64,000 nt of DNA from contig NZ_CAJHBS010000012.1 of the NCBI RefSeq assembly GCF_904846705.1, positions 1 to 64,000 on the forward strand. Reading direction: 5' to 3'. The stretch comes from Psychrobacter sp. Pi2-52 (GTDB taxonomy: Bacteria; Pseudomonadota; Gammaproteobacteria; Pseudomonadales; Moraxellaceae). This document shows, piece by piece, positions 21,601-29,439 of the stretch. Below the pieces are notes generated by a model. The model saw only the letters and a list, made by a program, of their open reading frames with translations. It was not told the DNA's origin and ran no database searches. Positions within the stretch are counted from its first letter, which is position 1; each line of letters begins with the position of its first letter. The position numbers were made by a program, and so were the translations under genes.

Positions 21601-24600
21601 TAAAGAGGGCCGTGCTACCTCCGAGTTCTCAACCGCTAATAAAATGACCAGCAGTGGCTTCTTAAGTAAAAAGACCACCCAAGATCGCTTTGACTCACAA
21701 AGCGATAATGCCATTACTAGCAACATTGAGGGCAATCAAGTCGCTATTCAAGCAGGTAATGATATCAGTCTCACCGGCACCAATGCCATCAGTGATAAAG
21801 GCACGCAATTAACTGCTGGTAGCAATATCGACATCCTAGCCGCGCAAAACACCTCAAGTGAAAGCACCTTTAGTCAAACTAAAAAGTCAGGATTGTTTGG
21901 CGCTGACGGCGGCATGGGCTTTACCATCGGTAAGCAGCAAAGCGATGAGACTAATGCTCAAACGGCACTGACCAATACCGCCAGCAACGTCGCTGCTATC
22001 GATGGCAACGTCATCATAGATGCAGGTGGCACCTACCAACAAACCGGCAGCAACCTGATTGCTGGTATGGGCAATGACAGTAGCTTAGACATTAATGACG
22101 CCAACCGCGGCAATACAGTAGTACGTGCCAAATCCATTAATATCGACAACGCCCTAGACATCTATACCAATCAAAGCGAAAGCAAGTTTAAGCAAAGCGG
22201 TCTGACCGTCTCTGTCTCTAACAGTTTAATTGACAATGCCAAAGCCATCGATAGTCTCATCGACGCAGGAGGCAACACCGAAAGTGTGCGCATGAAAGGT
22301 ATGGCTGGAGTGGCTGGAGCCTTGAAAGTTAGAGCCCTAGCTAAGGAAGCAGCAAGTGCTGCAAAAGGTCTAGCTAGCGGTGTCAATGCAGATAGCTTAA
22401 AAGGACTTGGCAACACTCGTATTCAAGCCACTATCGGTAGTCAAAAGAGCCAGTCTAATAGTAGTAGCTACACTGAGGTCAACCAAGGCTCAAATATTAA
22501 TACTAACAACCTAGCGCTTATCGCAACTGGTGCTGGCAAAGATAGTAATATCAATATTAATGGCAGTAACCTAAACGTCAACAACAACGCCTTATTCCAA
22601 GCGGACAATGACTTCAATGTCAGTGGCGTCGCCCAAGAGAGTAATACTCGTAGTGATAACTCAAGCTCAAGCGCCGCTATTGGGGGTTATGCTTCAACAG
22701 GTAGTGGTCAAGGCGCAAGCTTTGGGATTACCGCTAATGCCAGCCGCGGCAAAGGTTACGCTAATAGCGACACTACTACCTATGCTAATAGCCAAATCAA
22801 CGTCGGCGGCACCACTACATTCGATATCGGTAATGACGTCACCATCAAAGGCGGCGTCATCAACACGGATAAAGCCCAAGGCGTGATCGGTGGTGATGTT
22901 AACATCGAATCGCTACAAGACACTTATTCCTATGACAGCGATCAGAAGAACATCGGCTTCACTGCAGATATTGATCTAAAAGGCGCAGGATCCAGTCTAT
23001 CGGTCAATGGCGGCAAGACTGACATCAATGCGGAATATAAAGCGGTGGGTGAGCAGTCAGGCATCTTTACAGGGGATGGTGGCTTTGACATTACCACCCA
23101 AGGTAAGACCACGCTAATCGGCGGCGCGATCACCACCACAGACAAAGCCCTAGAGCTGGGACTCAACAACTATGTCAGTTTAGGCGGTATTACCACTCAA
23201 GACATCAAGAACACCACAAGCTATGACGGTGACGCGATACAGGTTGGCGTGAGTCTGGGTAATACCACAGGCAAGCCACAAGCGACGATGAATGGTCTTG
23301 GCTATGGCACAGATAGCGACAGTGATAGCAGCATTACAAAAGCAGGTATCACAGGTATTGTAGGTAATAGTGGTATTACTACTGATAATCAAGCGGAGTA
23401 TGCAGGGGCGCTTGAGAATGTATTTGATGCGAATCGTGTTACTGAGGAGCTAGGAGCACAGACGCAGATTACTAAGGAGTTTGGCAAGGAAGCACCTAAG
23501 GCGGTTGGGGATTATGCTAATAATCGTATCAAAGCCATTAGAGTTGACGCCACTCTTAGTGATGCCGAGAAAAAGGCAGCGATTGCTAAGTGGGATGAAG
23601 GTGGAATCTATCGCGTTGCGGCTCATACGGCGCTTGGCGCATTAGGCACAGGTAGCCTTGAGGGCGCACTAACCACAGGTGGCGTAGCAGCAGCAGCGCC
23701 TACGCTCGATAAGGTGCAAGAAAAAATAGCAGAGTCATTGATTGCAAGTGGTATGAGTGAAGATATTGCTAGTGGTACAGCCAGCGGTTTGGTTAGTTTG
23801 ACACTACTAGGTGCTGGTGCAGCAGCTGGACTTGATACCTCAAGTACGGTAACTGCGACTAATGTGGATGCTAATAATCGGCAGTTGCACATTAATGAAA
23901 TCCTTTTTCTAAACAATAAGGAAAGGGTCAAACGTTTTCAAAAATATGTATTAGAAAAGGAAGGGAAAAGTATAAGCAAAGAAGAGGCTCAAAAACGACT
24001 CAACCGTTCTGGTGCAGCACTTGTCGACAATAATTGGAATAAAATTTATGGTGGTGATGGAAATGCATTAAGCTTCATCGCTAGTGAAGCCCAAAAGTCT
24101 GGTATAAAAATAACTTCGACAGATGGGAAAACAACTCAGATATTTCATGTTGATAAATCTGCATTTAATAATGAAACAGTTAATTTGAGGCAAGCAATTC
24201 AGAGTTATGCTAATCCTCAAACTCAGCAATTTATTAAAGACTTACAGGTAAAAGTCAATAAAGGTACTGCAATAAAAGAGTATAAGGCAGGACAAAATTT
24301 AGGTTATCAAGATGCTGGTAAAGATGCTAATCCACTGAAAGACACAGGTGTTATTCTATCAGGGTTGCTAGATACATTTGGCTTTTTAATAGAATCAACC
24401 AAAAGTGATCAAGTAGGTCCAATTGATTCACAGCGTATGAAGGAATATCATAATAAACTGTTACAACTGCAAGGGAAATATAAAGAAGCAGGGTATCTTT
24501 CAGAAAAAGATTGGGCAGAAACACAACGACTAACCATAGTTGGTTTAGCCTTAAGTGAAGTTGGGGGCGTAGCTATAGGAGCAGCAGCTAAAGCGGGTGT

Positions 24601-25177
24601 TAATACATTTAAGCGGGTTGGAAATGGGAATACATTCAAGACTTTAATTACTAGCTCTGAAGATGTTGTAGTGTCTTCGCCAGGTGGATCTATTAATGCT
24701 ACGAAAGTTAAGCAGTCAACTAACGTATTAAATCCTACTAGTACTGTTGAAAAAAGCCTTGTAGACGACATAGTAAAAAATGGTGATCAAAGTGGTGCTA
24801 AGACAGAGCAACTCATCAATAGTATCGCCCAGCGTTCAGGTTTTACCCCTATCAAAGGGGGTACATATAACAAAGGTGTCAATGGATTCGATCATGTTTT
24901 AAAAGCTAAAGATGGCACAATTGTTATCATGGACAGCAAGCAGATTAGTAAAAGTGGTACGCTTTCAGTAAGCTCAAAAGCTGCAGGTAATACCAATCAA
25001 CTATCTCCTGCATGGATAGAAGCAGTAATTGATAAATTGCCAGACAGTGACCCTGCTAAAATAGCTATTGAGAATGCCAAACGGGCAGGTAAACCCATAA
25101 AGACGATCATTACGGCAGTGGACAAACAAAATGGCGTGATAAAAATCATCCCTGTAGAGATTCCCAATAAGAAGTGA
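15668..25177 (+). CDS. cdiA: CdiA, contact-dependent growth inhibition toxin
   Basis: This 3169-residue TpsA exoprotein opens with an extended signal peptide (YRVIFNKARGMLMVVSEAAR), followed by the secretion domain (about 90-260, with NPAGISCAGCGFIN near 205). A long FHA-type beta-helix repeat region follows to about 1250. Residues about 1250-1610 are non-repetitive with four Cys and a Gln-rich coiled-coil-like stretch, a candidate receptor-binding region. A conserved block starting at YLIESDPAF (about 1612-1760) and a second FHA region follow. The pretoxin part ends at NNRQLH (2736-2741), after which the base usage becomes more AT-rich. The variable tip (2742-3169) has a hydrophobic segment and ends in a PD-(D/E)XK-like nuclease: D3075 (GFDHV) and D3089-S-K3091-Q. 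Nuclease activity is inference from motifs. An AAGGA ribosome binding site precedes the ATG. Confidence 0.92.
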   Translation: MNSGCYRVIFNKARGMLMVVSEAARSQGKTGNPANSGSEVSQVAGASQAAAQTNSTYQGGQLIALRSHVLLVLGLATIVASSASISNSAYADSTKIVADRNAAANQQATILKSSNGTTQVNIQAPSAAGVSRNVFSQFDVGADGAILNNSRTNAQTQLAGWVEGNPYLARGEARVILNEVNSSDPSRLSGYTEIAGGRAELVIANPAGISCAGCGFINASRTTLTTGNALMDQGKLTGFDVTGGKVRIDGDGLDTSGSDYTQILAKTSEINAAVYAKNLDVITGSNKVSYEADAADTVIAPTSSATNSNASNTSTGVALDVSALGAMYAGKIRLIGTDKGMGVTNAGSIIASSGGLQLDNDGNLINSGSLIANQGKVNIATRGNSVNNSGTIASSRDGIDIDSATLANSGVVSSYDKTKAITQQRITNTGTISSGQLQLKTIDLDNRGLIEQTGSGSLAVKTQKLVNNDQAVIGQALYDNQPTTTAPTVNSPPSTANTGSQNQVVDNTSPSNPTPSPDAPSIPALAPVTASGSITANTLTNATSNAVITANGNTAVQANDISNTAKSSIAVDKLITNNQQASNRLNNDNSRIQMTGADWKLEQFSNNKGQIISQQNLNIDSQQGIDNTAGTLASQKDITLMTQGDLNNTQGVIQAQRVAVQGDQLDNTKGKVYAENAANLTIDGKANNTQGAISAKQEVEIATGSLISQDSGLIRSGKALNLTVKDRLENLDNSLIAAGTHVDIKANNIAQDVTSKTIAGLDQQGALSTDEYDLTITTKGAQDNQGQNIATGNLAMVGSGLELNRSTLQANNIKLSAKDKDVNLQNSKVYADGNFDLKAAQDARLNSSEISAKQIDILASNIDNTAGNLYADSTINLNQTKPNGTLLNTSGKIASKDALNITFDTVNNTGKDALLLSEKTINIKSLRVNNNNQLVDKKFTGGIQAQDITIAAQKLDNTEGYISSDNSNLLISKDLKNTKGYIYGGTDLNIGSPEQTLKLNNNQGELRSKQNINIIADSVTNTKGLIASQGNAAIKAKQDYLHQAGDNLLVNKQLSIQTLGNIDNQSDLKAGERLILQANNVTNDIGAQIVSNDVNVQATKTLHNKGLINANDLRLQANYLDNDSAKIYGTTVLIKANTINNQGHRSSDKGAIIASRGDMTLIADTVNNQSGNVTYSKAQDNAWILSNGNLTIGGAIDDKGVITANAKAVNNISGRIEAFNNLSITADKLLNKNASFKTEIQDVAGSDTQKTFIIPGGTANKIPLDKLRWVNWSRAGLYKYASDTDNAIENGQLGQAPIPDATSCSNGDNSVCTLNYGNDSEVWAYFNLTPPTVEAPQTPTITEPTKPVGQESCNDPASAACSAYNTAYEQYQQQQKEYDQAWQDYNAKADVWEEQDSEKYEALDNAIRAYNAGYGRIEIKKWTQIIVNERQRQSVVTDSSPAQIIAGGDMTLDIDNVVNDKSQILAGGLIDFDETSQSLEQIDGDGKLQVVQNGTSQYTKSRWRGGFKRYHQRDWDDKQAYTDFQETTIKLPVSQWQQNADLTLQGQQAPNIDNQIKDGGPALSNLQKGDGPTNNTAINVATSPSGDEIRSVSGATNLPNNSLYNINPDSQNDYLIESDPAFTGYRNWLTSDYMLDRLKLDPNITQKRLGDGYYEQQYIRDQIMMLTGRYYLQDYSTQDAQFKGLMDAGVTTAQTLNLRPGIALSASQVANLTSDIIWMEQQQVTLADGSTQSVLVPKVYVRANQGAIRGDGSFIAAERVNLSLTGNLDNQGLISAQKTLNIDADNINNTNGGRLRAADARLTAENKITNVGGSIFADNTLGLKAKSVENTSTTFTTNNQLGASSATRTGIDQVASIGVGDGLRGQVDANGKALTTLAINATNDVTFNAGILNNQGGNTQIVSKEGNVAFNAINTGNEIRAIGDANNYYIDGQSQDIGSRVSSYGDLDIAAKNVSGTAATLTSDSGNTSIYAEKDITFKEGRATSEFSTANKMTSSGFLSKKTTQDRFDSQSDNAITSNIEGNQVAIQAGNDISLTGTNAISDKGTQLTAGSNIDILAAQNTSSESTFSQTKKSGLFGADGGMGFTIGKQQSDETNAQTALTNTASNVAAIDGNVIIDAGGTYQQTGSNLIAGMGNDSSLDINDANRGNTVVRAKSINIDNALDIYTNQSESKFKQSGLTVSVSNSLIDNAKAIDSLIDAGGNTESVRMKGMAGVAGALKVRALAKEAASAAKGLASGVNADSLKGLGNTRIQATIGSQKSQSNSSSYTEVNQGSNINTNNLALIATGAGKDSNININGSNLNVNNNALFQADNDFNVSGVAQESNTRSDNSSSSAAIGGYASTGSGQGASFGITANASRGKGYANSDTTTYANSQINVGGTTTFDIGNDVTIKGGVINTDKAQGVIGGDVNIESLQDTYSYDSDQKNIGFTADIDLKGAGSSLSVNGGKTDINAEYKAVGEQSGIFTGDGGFDITTQGKTTLIGGAITTTDKALELGLNNYVSLGGITTQDIKNTTSYDGDAIQVGVSLGNTTGKPQATMNGLGYGTDSDSDSSITKAGITGIVGNSGITTDNQAEYAGALENVFDANRVTEELGAQTQITKEFGKEAPKAVGDYANNRIKAIRVDATLSDAEKKAAIAKWDEGGIYRVAAHTALGALGTGSLEGALTTGGVAAAAPTLDKVQEKIAESLIASGMSEDIASGTASGLVSLTLLGAGAAAGLDTSSTVTATNVDANNRQLHINEILFLNNKERVKRFQKYVLEKEGKSISKEEAQKRLNRSGAALVDNNWNKIYGGDGNALSFIASEAQKSGIKITSTDGKTTQIFHVDKSAFNNETVNLRQAIQSYANPQTQQFIKDLQVKVNKGTAIKEYKAGQNLGYQDAGKDANPLKDTGVILSGLLDTFGFLIESTKSDQVGPIDSQRMKEYHNKLLQLQGKYKEAGYLSEKDWAETQRLTIVGLALSEVGGVAIGAAAKAGVNTFKRVGNGNTFKTLITSSEDVVVSSPGGSINATKVKQSTNVLNPTSTVEKSLVDDIVKNGDQSGAKTEQLINSIAQRSGFTPIKGGTYNKGVNGFDHVLKAKDGTIVIMDSKQISKSGTLSVSSKAAGNTNQLSPAWIEAVIDKLPDSDPAKIAIENAKRAGKPIKTIITAVDKQNGVIKIIPVEIPNKK

Positions 25178-25185
25178 GAAATTAA

Positions 25186-26136
25186 ATGACTGAATACTAT
25201 AAAGTATATTTAGGAAGTGAGGCAGGACGAGATTATCAAGAAAGTGTTGATCATGTCATGGGTAGAGCCAATTATCTGCTTTCTAATCATCAGCATTACA
25301 TTGACGATATAAAGCAGCTATTAGAGATTATTCATACGTCAGATGGAAACCCATTATATTGTATGAAAAGCTTAGGCACTTACTACGAAGCAAAGGCCTC
25401 CTCTGACTTATTGTTACACGCTGATATTAATGCTTTTAAACAAGATGCTTATGTGGCAGCCAAACTACAAATAATGGGTAAGGAAGAAATTTATTGGGCA
25501 TACAATGGCTATAATACCGACAACTTCTTTGCTGCTATCATGTCTGATAATCTTGATTTAATAAACTACTTAATAAATCATCGCGATAAAATAGTGGAAG
25601 TAAATGAGCCATATGACCGACAAGATACCCGTTCTTTCTTCAACAAAAATACCCTGCTGGCATTAGCAGGAGACTGGACTGTATTAAAAGAACGTAGCTT
25701 GGTTTTTTTAGAAGATAATAATAAGGATAAACGAGATATTATACGTATACCTGACCATGAGTTTTATATTGCTTTATGTGATAAAGACGTAGAAGCAATG
25801 CAAACGGCACTAACCAAACTACTTGAACCTAAACTGGCTAAAAAAGCAGCCTATGATGGTAATAATTGGTTTGATTTTTATCTTCAGATGCAGGTGATAC
25901 TGTATGCCAAAATCGCAGCAATACATGGCTATGACTTAGATATAGACAGTCCAATTACACCCAAGGAACTTATAGAATTTAAGCCTTTACCAAGCTACTC
26001 TGAACCTTATGATTTTATGATAGAGTTTGATTATAAACAACTGCAACAAGATTGGATTGATATGTGGCAGAGACGTATGAGAGTAGCTAGTGAGAAAAAG
26101 AAGAAAAAAGGACTTTTTTCTTGGCTAAATAAATAG
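25186..26136 (+). CDS. cdiI: Probable CdiI immunity protein (possibly Imm49-like)
   Basis: This 316-residue, mainly helical acidic protein starts eight bases after the cdiA stop. That position, with AT-rich codon use matching the cdiA tip, marks it as the cognate immunity protein that would bind and neutralise the nuclease tip in the cytoplasm. It has no signal peptide or membrane segment and ends in a Lys-rich tail. It is larger than most CdiI proteins. The length and all-alpha character recall the Imm49 family, but I cannot confirm that from the sequence alone. Confidence 0.72.
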   Translation: MTEYYKVYLGSEAGRDYQESVDHVMGRANYLLSNHQHYIDDIKQLLEIIHTSDGNPLYCMKSLGTYYEAKASSDLLLHADINAFKQDAYVAAKLQIMGKEEIYWAYNGYNTDNFFAAIMSDNLDLINYLINHRDKIVEVNEPYDRQDTRSFFNKNTLLALAGDWTVLKERSLVFLEDNNKDKRDIIRIPDHEFYIALCDKDVEAMQTALTKLLEPKLAKKAAYDGNNWFDFYLQMQVILYAKIAAIHGYDLDIDSPITPKELIEFKPLPSYSEPYDFMIEFDYKQLQQDWIDMWQRRMRVASEKKKKKGLFSWLNK

Positions 26137-26337
26137 CTTGTTTATAACAAGCGTAGGAATTATCTTGTCAAACTATTTAGTATGCCCCTGCCGAGGGACG
26201 AGGCGCAAAGCTAACTATTAAAGAACGATAGCCCATGCCTCGCATATTTCACGTCCATTAAAGAACTCAAATCTATAGGCCATATTTCTTATTTCTTGTT
26301 TATTTCTTCATCAAACAGCCTACTTGATAACGATTTC

Positions 26338-26925
26338 AATGCACAAAGCCTATCAAGTCTCGGCAACACTCGCATCCAAGCGACCATCGGCTCGCAAAAG
26401 AGCCAATCAAATAGTAAGAGCTATAGCGAGGTCAACCAAGCCTCAACTATTCAAGCCAATAATCTAGCACTGATCGCAACCGGCTCAGGTACTGACAGCA
26501 ACATCAACATCAAAGGCAGTAATCTTGATGTTACTAATAACGCGCTATTCCAAGCGGACAACTACTTCAACGTCAACGGTGTCGCACAAAACAGTAATAC
26601 TCGTAGCACCAACTCAAGCTCAAGCGCGGCGATTGGCGGTTATGTCTCTACAGGCAACGGTTTTGGTATCACCGCTAATGCCAGCCGCGTCAAAGGTTAC
26701 GCTAATAGCGACACTACTACCTACGCGAATAGCCAAATCAACGTGGATGGTACGACTACCCTAGATATAGGCAACGATCTTAGCATCAAAGGCGGCGTCA
26801 TTAACACGGATAAAGCCCAAGGCGTGATCGGTGGTAACGTCAATATCGAATCCTTACAAGACACTTACTCCTATGACAGCGACCAAAAAAACATGGGCTT
26901 TAGCGCTGATGTTGACCTAAGATGA
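26338..26925 (+). pseudogene. Truncated second copy of a cdiA segment
   Basis: The translation here is closely similar to residues about 2237-2435 of the upstream CdiA, sharing blocks such as LGNTRIQATIGSQKSQSN and INTDKAQGVIGG, with scattered substitutions and a six-residue loss around GYVSTGNGFG. It has no start, secretion domain, pretoxin or toxin, and stops abruptly after DVDLR. It is a displaced remnant of the filament region. Such fragments usually accompany orphan toxin-immunity cassettes and allow recombination with the main gene, but no toxin or immunity gene remains here. Confidence 0.85.
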
Positions 26926-27310
26926 CCCCTGCCGTCAATCCCGTAGACTTAAACTTGGGAGATTTTTATCACACCGCTTAACAGTAAATCAAACCACATC
27001 TAGTTCAGCAATCGGTCGCCCTTCGTTAACAATAGAACAGTAAGATACAGCTTTCGGAGGAGTACGGATGTAGGTTTACACCTTTTCTAGAAAAATATAT
27101 CTAAGTTTAATGTATAAAATATATACCTTTTTTTCCATATCGAAGTATAATTATTATACATTTTTAGTGACCAAGATCATTATATCTGACTTGATAAATA
27201 ACTTTAAATTATGCTAAACGTCATTAGGGTTATTTCTCTGTATGCCTTTTCATACAAGGGTTTATAGATTAAGATACTCTAATATACTTTAACGAAATAT
27301 GGTGGGTCTA
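26926..27310. other. Non-coding interval between the cdiA remnant and the tRNA fragment
   Basis: I see no supported gene in these 385 bases. The sequence is AT-rich towards the right. The string CCCCTGCCG directly after the remnant (about 26928) also occurs before it (about 26185), so the remnant is flanked by a 9-base direct repeat. Confidence 0.4.
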
Positions 27311-27357
27311 GCCTGTCACGCCGGGGGTCGCGGGTTCGAGTCCCGTCCGCTGCGCCA
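27311..27357 (+). other. 3' fragment of a tRNA-Asp gene (att site of the island)
   Basis: The sequence from the anticodon loop onward matches tRNA-Asp: CTGTCAC loop with GTC anticodon, the GCCGG stem half, T arm GCGGGTTCGAGTCCCGT, acceptor strand CCGCTGC, G73 and encoded CCA. The matching 5' acceptor strand GCAGCGG, D arm and 5' anticodon-stem half are missing; the bases before it do not pair. It therefore cannot be a functional tRNA. It is the expected attR-type remnant of integration into tRNA-Asp with crossover at the anticodon loop. Confidence 0.85.
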
Positions 27358-27399
27358 TATTTAAAACGAATTTAAACCTTTGAGTTTAAGCAAGTTTCG

Positions 27400-27430
27400 C
27401 CTCAAGCATTAGATTGTTTGAGGTTTTTTT
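27400..27430 (+). terminator. Terminator downstream of the tRNA-Asp fragment
   Basis: CCTCAA (27400-27405) pairs with TTGAGG (27418-27423), followed by seven T. It is probably the original terminator of the tRNA gene. Confidence 0.6.
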
Positions 27431-27560
27431 GTGTCTGTTTTTTATGTATCTATGTTTTATGAGTTATAAGTCAGGTAAGCAAGTACAGTAAGAATTAGAA
27501 TCTAGAGCAATGACTTATATTTACTTAAGTTATATCACTTAAAAGTCAGCTAAAAAGTAA

Positions 27561-27602
27561 ACCCTTCTTTTATATCGGTCTTATATTGAATAAAAGAAGG
27601 GT
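27561..27602. repeat. 13-base perfect inverted repeat, possible terminator
   Basis: Arms 27561-27573 and 27590-27602 are exact reverse complements. On the minus strand an AT-rich tail follows, so it may end the transcript of the MBL-rhodanese gene, 130 bases beyond its stop. Confidence 0.5.
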
Positions 27603-27731
27603 CGTTGTCGTATTTATCTTAGGTGTAGCATGTCTTGGTTACAGCACTTTAATATGCCTTTGCTTAAAACGCATTATCCAGAATCTATGACGCGTTTTAG
27701 ATAATTGTAGATTTTAGCTACGGGTAAAGAC

Positions 27732-29081
27732 TTACTCATGCGTTGCTTGCCATGCGCCCATCGACCCTAGATAGATATCAATGTGCTTAAAACCTCGACT
27801 AGCAAGCCATCCTGCTGCTATTGTTGCCCGAGCACCACTGGCGCACATCAATGTATAGTGGCGACTTTGGTCAAGCTCATGCCAACGCTTGTTTAGGTGA
27901 CCAACATAGATATGCTGTGAGCCTTCAATCGCATTGGTATTCCTCTCATCAATATCGCGTACATCAAGCAATGTCCAGTTCTGAGCATTATTAAGACGAT
28001 TTTCTACCTCGGTTGTATCGATCATAGGGGTTTGCTGCATCTGCTCACCTTTAGCAGCGGCAGGGACAACACCCACATAGCCACCTATAACATTATCAAA
28101 AGCAATACGTACCAGATGCTCCATCGCAGTCGCAAGTTGTTCTTCATCAGAGGCAATCAGTACCAAGCTTTGTCCTTCCTCGATAAACCATCCAGCAAAC
28201 GCAGGTAGCATGTTGACAGGTAAGCTCATAGAACCGGGCAGGTGTCCTGACGCATACGCCATGGGTTCACGAATATCGATGAGATGATCAGCATCGCAGT
28301 CATGCAGCTGTTTGAGCGAAAGGTTACGCGGACGCATAACGACTGGAGGCGCTTCACCACCTTCCATATTAAGGCGCTCCATCAATCTGAAGTAGGGCGG
28401 CTGGTAATGGTTTTCGCTCGTCTTGAAATCAATAAATGCCTCACGATCGGTAATCTGTAAACGTGGATTGTTCATTCTTTCGTGACCGACTGTAGAAAAC
28501 TCTCGCTCCGCCATACCTGAACCACAGACTGAGCCAGCACCATGAGCCGGATAAATAATCGCCTGATCACCGAGCGCTAAAATGTCTTGTAATGAGTCAT
28601 AAAGTAGACCTGCAACTTCTCTCCGACGCTCAGGATAGAAGTCAGTACGACCGACATCACCTACAAAGAGCGCATCACCAGTAAAGACTCCAACCGCCTT
28701 GTCTGGGTACGCCGTGTCAAACAGCGCATAAGCCAGATGATCATCGGTATGACCAGGCGTTTCTAAGACATGGATTTCCAATTGGCCAATTGAAAAGCAA
28801 TCACCATTACGTACTGTCTCAGCATAGACAACAGGGTGTTCTGGATTGGGGCCATGTAAAACTGTCGCTCCGGTCATTGCGGACAAGATAGGTGCGCCAG
28901 AAACCAAATCCTCATTACGATGTGTCTCAAAAATATGAGTAATCTCAAGTCCTGCTGCGCGCGCCTTTTCTACATATATCGCGCAGTCACGACGTGGGTC
29001 AATTACCGCTGCTTGACCACCAGAGCCTACCAAGTAAGATAAGTGCGAAAGTCCGGGTGTCTTAATTTTCTCTAGTAGCAT
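27732..29081 (-). CDS. MBL-fold hydrolase fused to rhodanese domains
   Basis: An N-terminal metallo-beta-lactamase-like domain (residues 1 to about 240) is followed by two rhodanese-like domains. It resembles persulfide dioxygenase/CstB-type sulfur enzymes. The usual HxHxDH ligand motif is THRNEDL here (H54, N56, D58, L59), while the later ligands GHTDDH, TGDALF and PAHG are kept. The first rhodanese domain lacks its Cys (ASDEE); the second has MCASGARA and should be active. The start at 29081 is preferred over 29087 because AAGGA lies directly before the first ATG. It is divergent from the ars operon and may share its control. The substrate is unknown; a persulfide or thiol-linked role is inference. 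Confidence 0.8.
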   Translation of the reverse strand: MLLEKIKTPGLSHLSYLVGSGGQAAVIDPRRDCAIYVEKARAAGLEITHIFETHRNEDLVSGAPILSAMTGATVLHGPNPEHPVVYAETVRNGDCFSIGQLEIHVLETPGHTDDHLAYALFDTAYPDKAVGVFTGDALFVGDVGRTDFYPERRREVAGLLYDSLQDILALGDQAIIYPAHGAGSVCGSGMAEREFSTVGHERMNNPRLQITDREAFIDFKTSENHYQPPYFRLMERLNMEGGEAPPVVMRPRNLSLKQLHDCDADHLIDIREPMAYASGHLPGSMSLPVNMLPAFAGWFIEEGQSLVLIASDEEQLATAMEHLVRIAFDNVIGGYVGVVPAAAKGEQMQQTPMIDTTEVENRLNNAQNWTLLDVRDIDERNTNAIEGSQHIYVGHLNKRWHELDQSRHYTLMCASGARATIAAGWLASRGFKHIDIYLGSMGAWQATHE

Positions 29082-29362
29082 GGTCATTTCCTTATTGTTG
29101 TTTTAATCATAATAGTTATTTTAATCAGGTTTATTGGCAGTACAGAGCGAGAGCTACCAGCCAAATCTAGTTTTACTCTTGCATAAACTTGCATTCAATC
29201 TAGCATGAACTTCTAAGTATCATCAATATACAATAACATATATTAAACTTGTTATTTACATAAGGCCAAACGTAGAGAATTTTAGGTTGAAAAGGTGGGG
29301 TGATCATTATTTCCACTATTTGGTTAATCGCTTTTACTCGTTGATGTATATAGTTTAATTAC

Positions 29363-29396
29363 ACAGATATATCTTTTTTAGATTAAAAATATCTGT
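29363..29396. promoter_or_regulatory. Candidate operator in the ars intergenic region (ACAGATAT repeat)
   Basis: ACAGATAT (29363-29370) and ATATCTGT (29389-29396) are perfect 8-base inverted arms 18 bases apart, in the interval between the divergent MBL-rhodanese gene and arsR. They are a plausible binding site for ArsR or another regulator. Confidence 0.4.
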
Positions 29397-29415
29397 CAAA
29401 TATTGAATTATTTTA

Positions 29416-29439
29416 ATATGTCTGTATTATTGGACATAT
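29416..29439. promoter_or_regulatory. Candidate ArsR operator overlapping the arsR start
   Basis: ATATGTC (29416-29422) and GACATAT (29433-29439) are perfect 7-base inverted arms spanning the arsR start codon. ArsR-family repressors bind such dyads; autoregulation is inferred from the position. Confidence 0.5.

Larger units (their letters stand above)
1..27357. mobile_element. Accessory genomic island, right-hand part, ending in a tRNA-Asp 3' fragment
   Basis: The stretch holds only accessory functions: a type III restriction-modification system, an integrase module, a recombinase trio, a contact-dependent inhibition locus and a broken cdiA copy. Its right border is a 47-base 3' fragment of tRNA-Asp without a 5' half, as left when an element integrates into a tRNA gene. 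The left border and the intact tRNA would lie outside the window. The region could equally be several islands stacked at one site, because it holds two unrelated recombinase modules. The extent is inference; the tRNA fragment and gene content are seen directly. Confidence 0.5.

Noticed and set aside
16534..24771. Many minus-strand ORFs inside cdiA
   Set aside because: They are shadows of the long, repeat-rich cdiA frame, with biased composition and no start signals.
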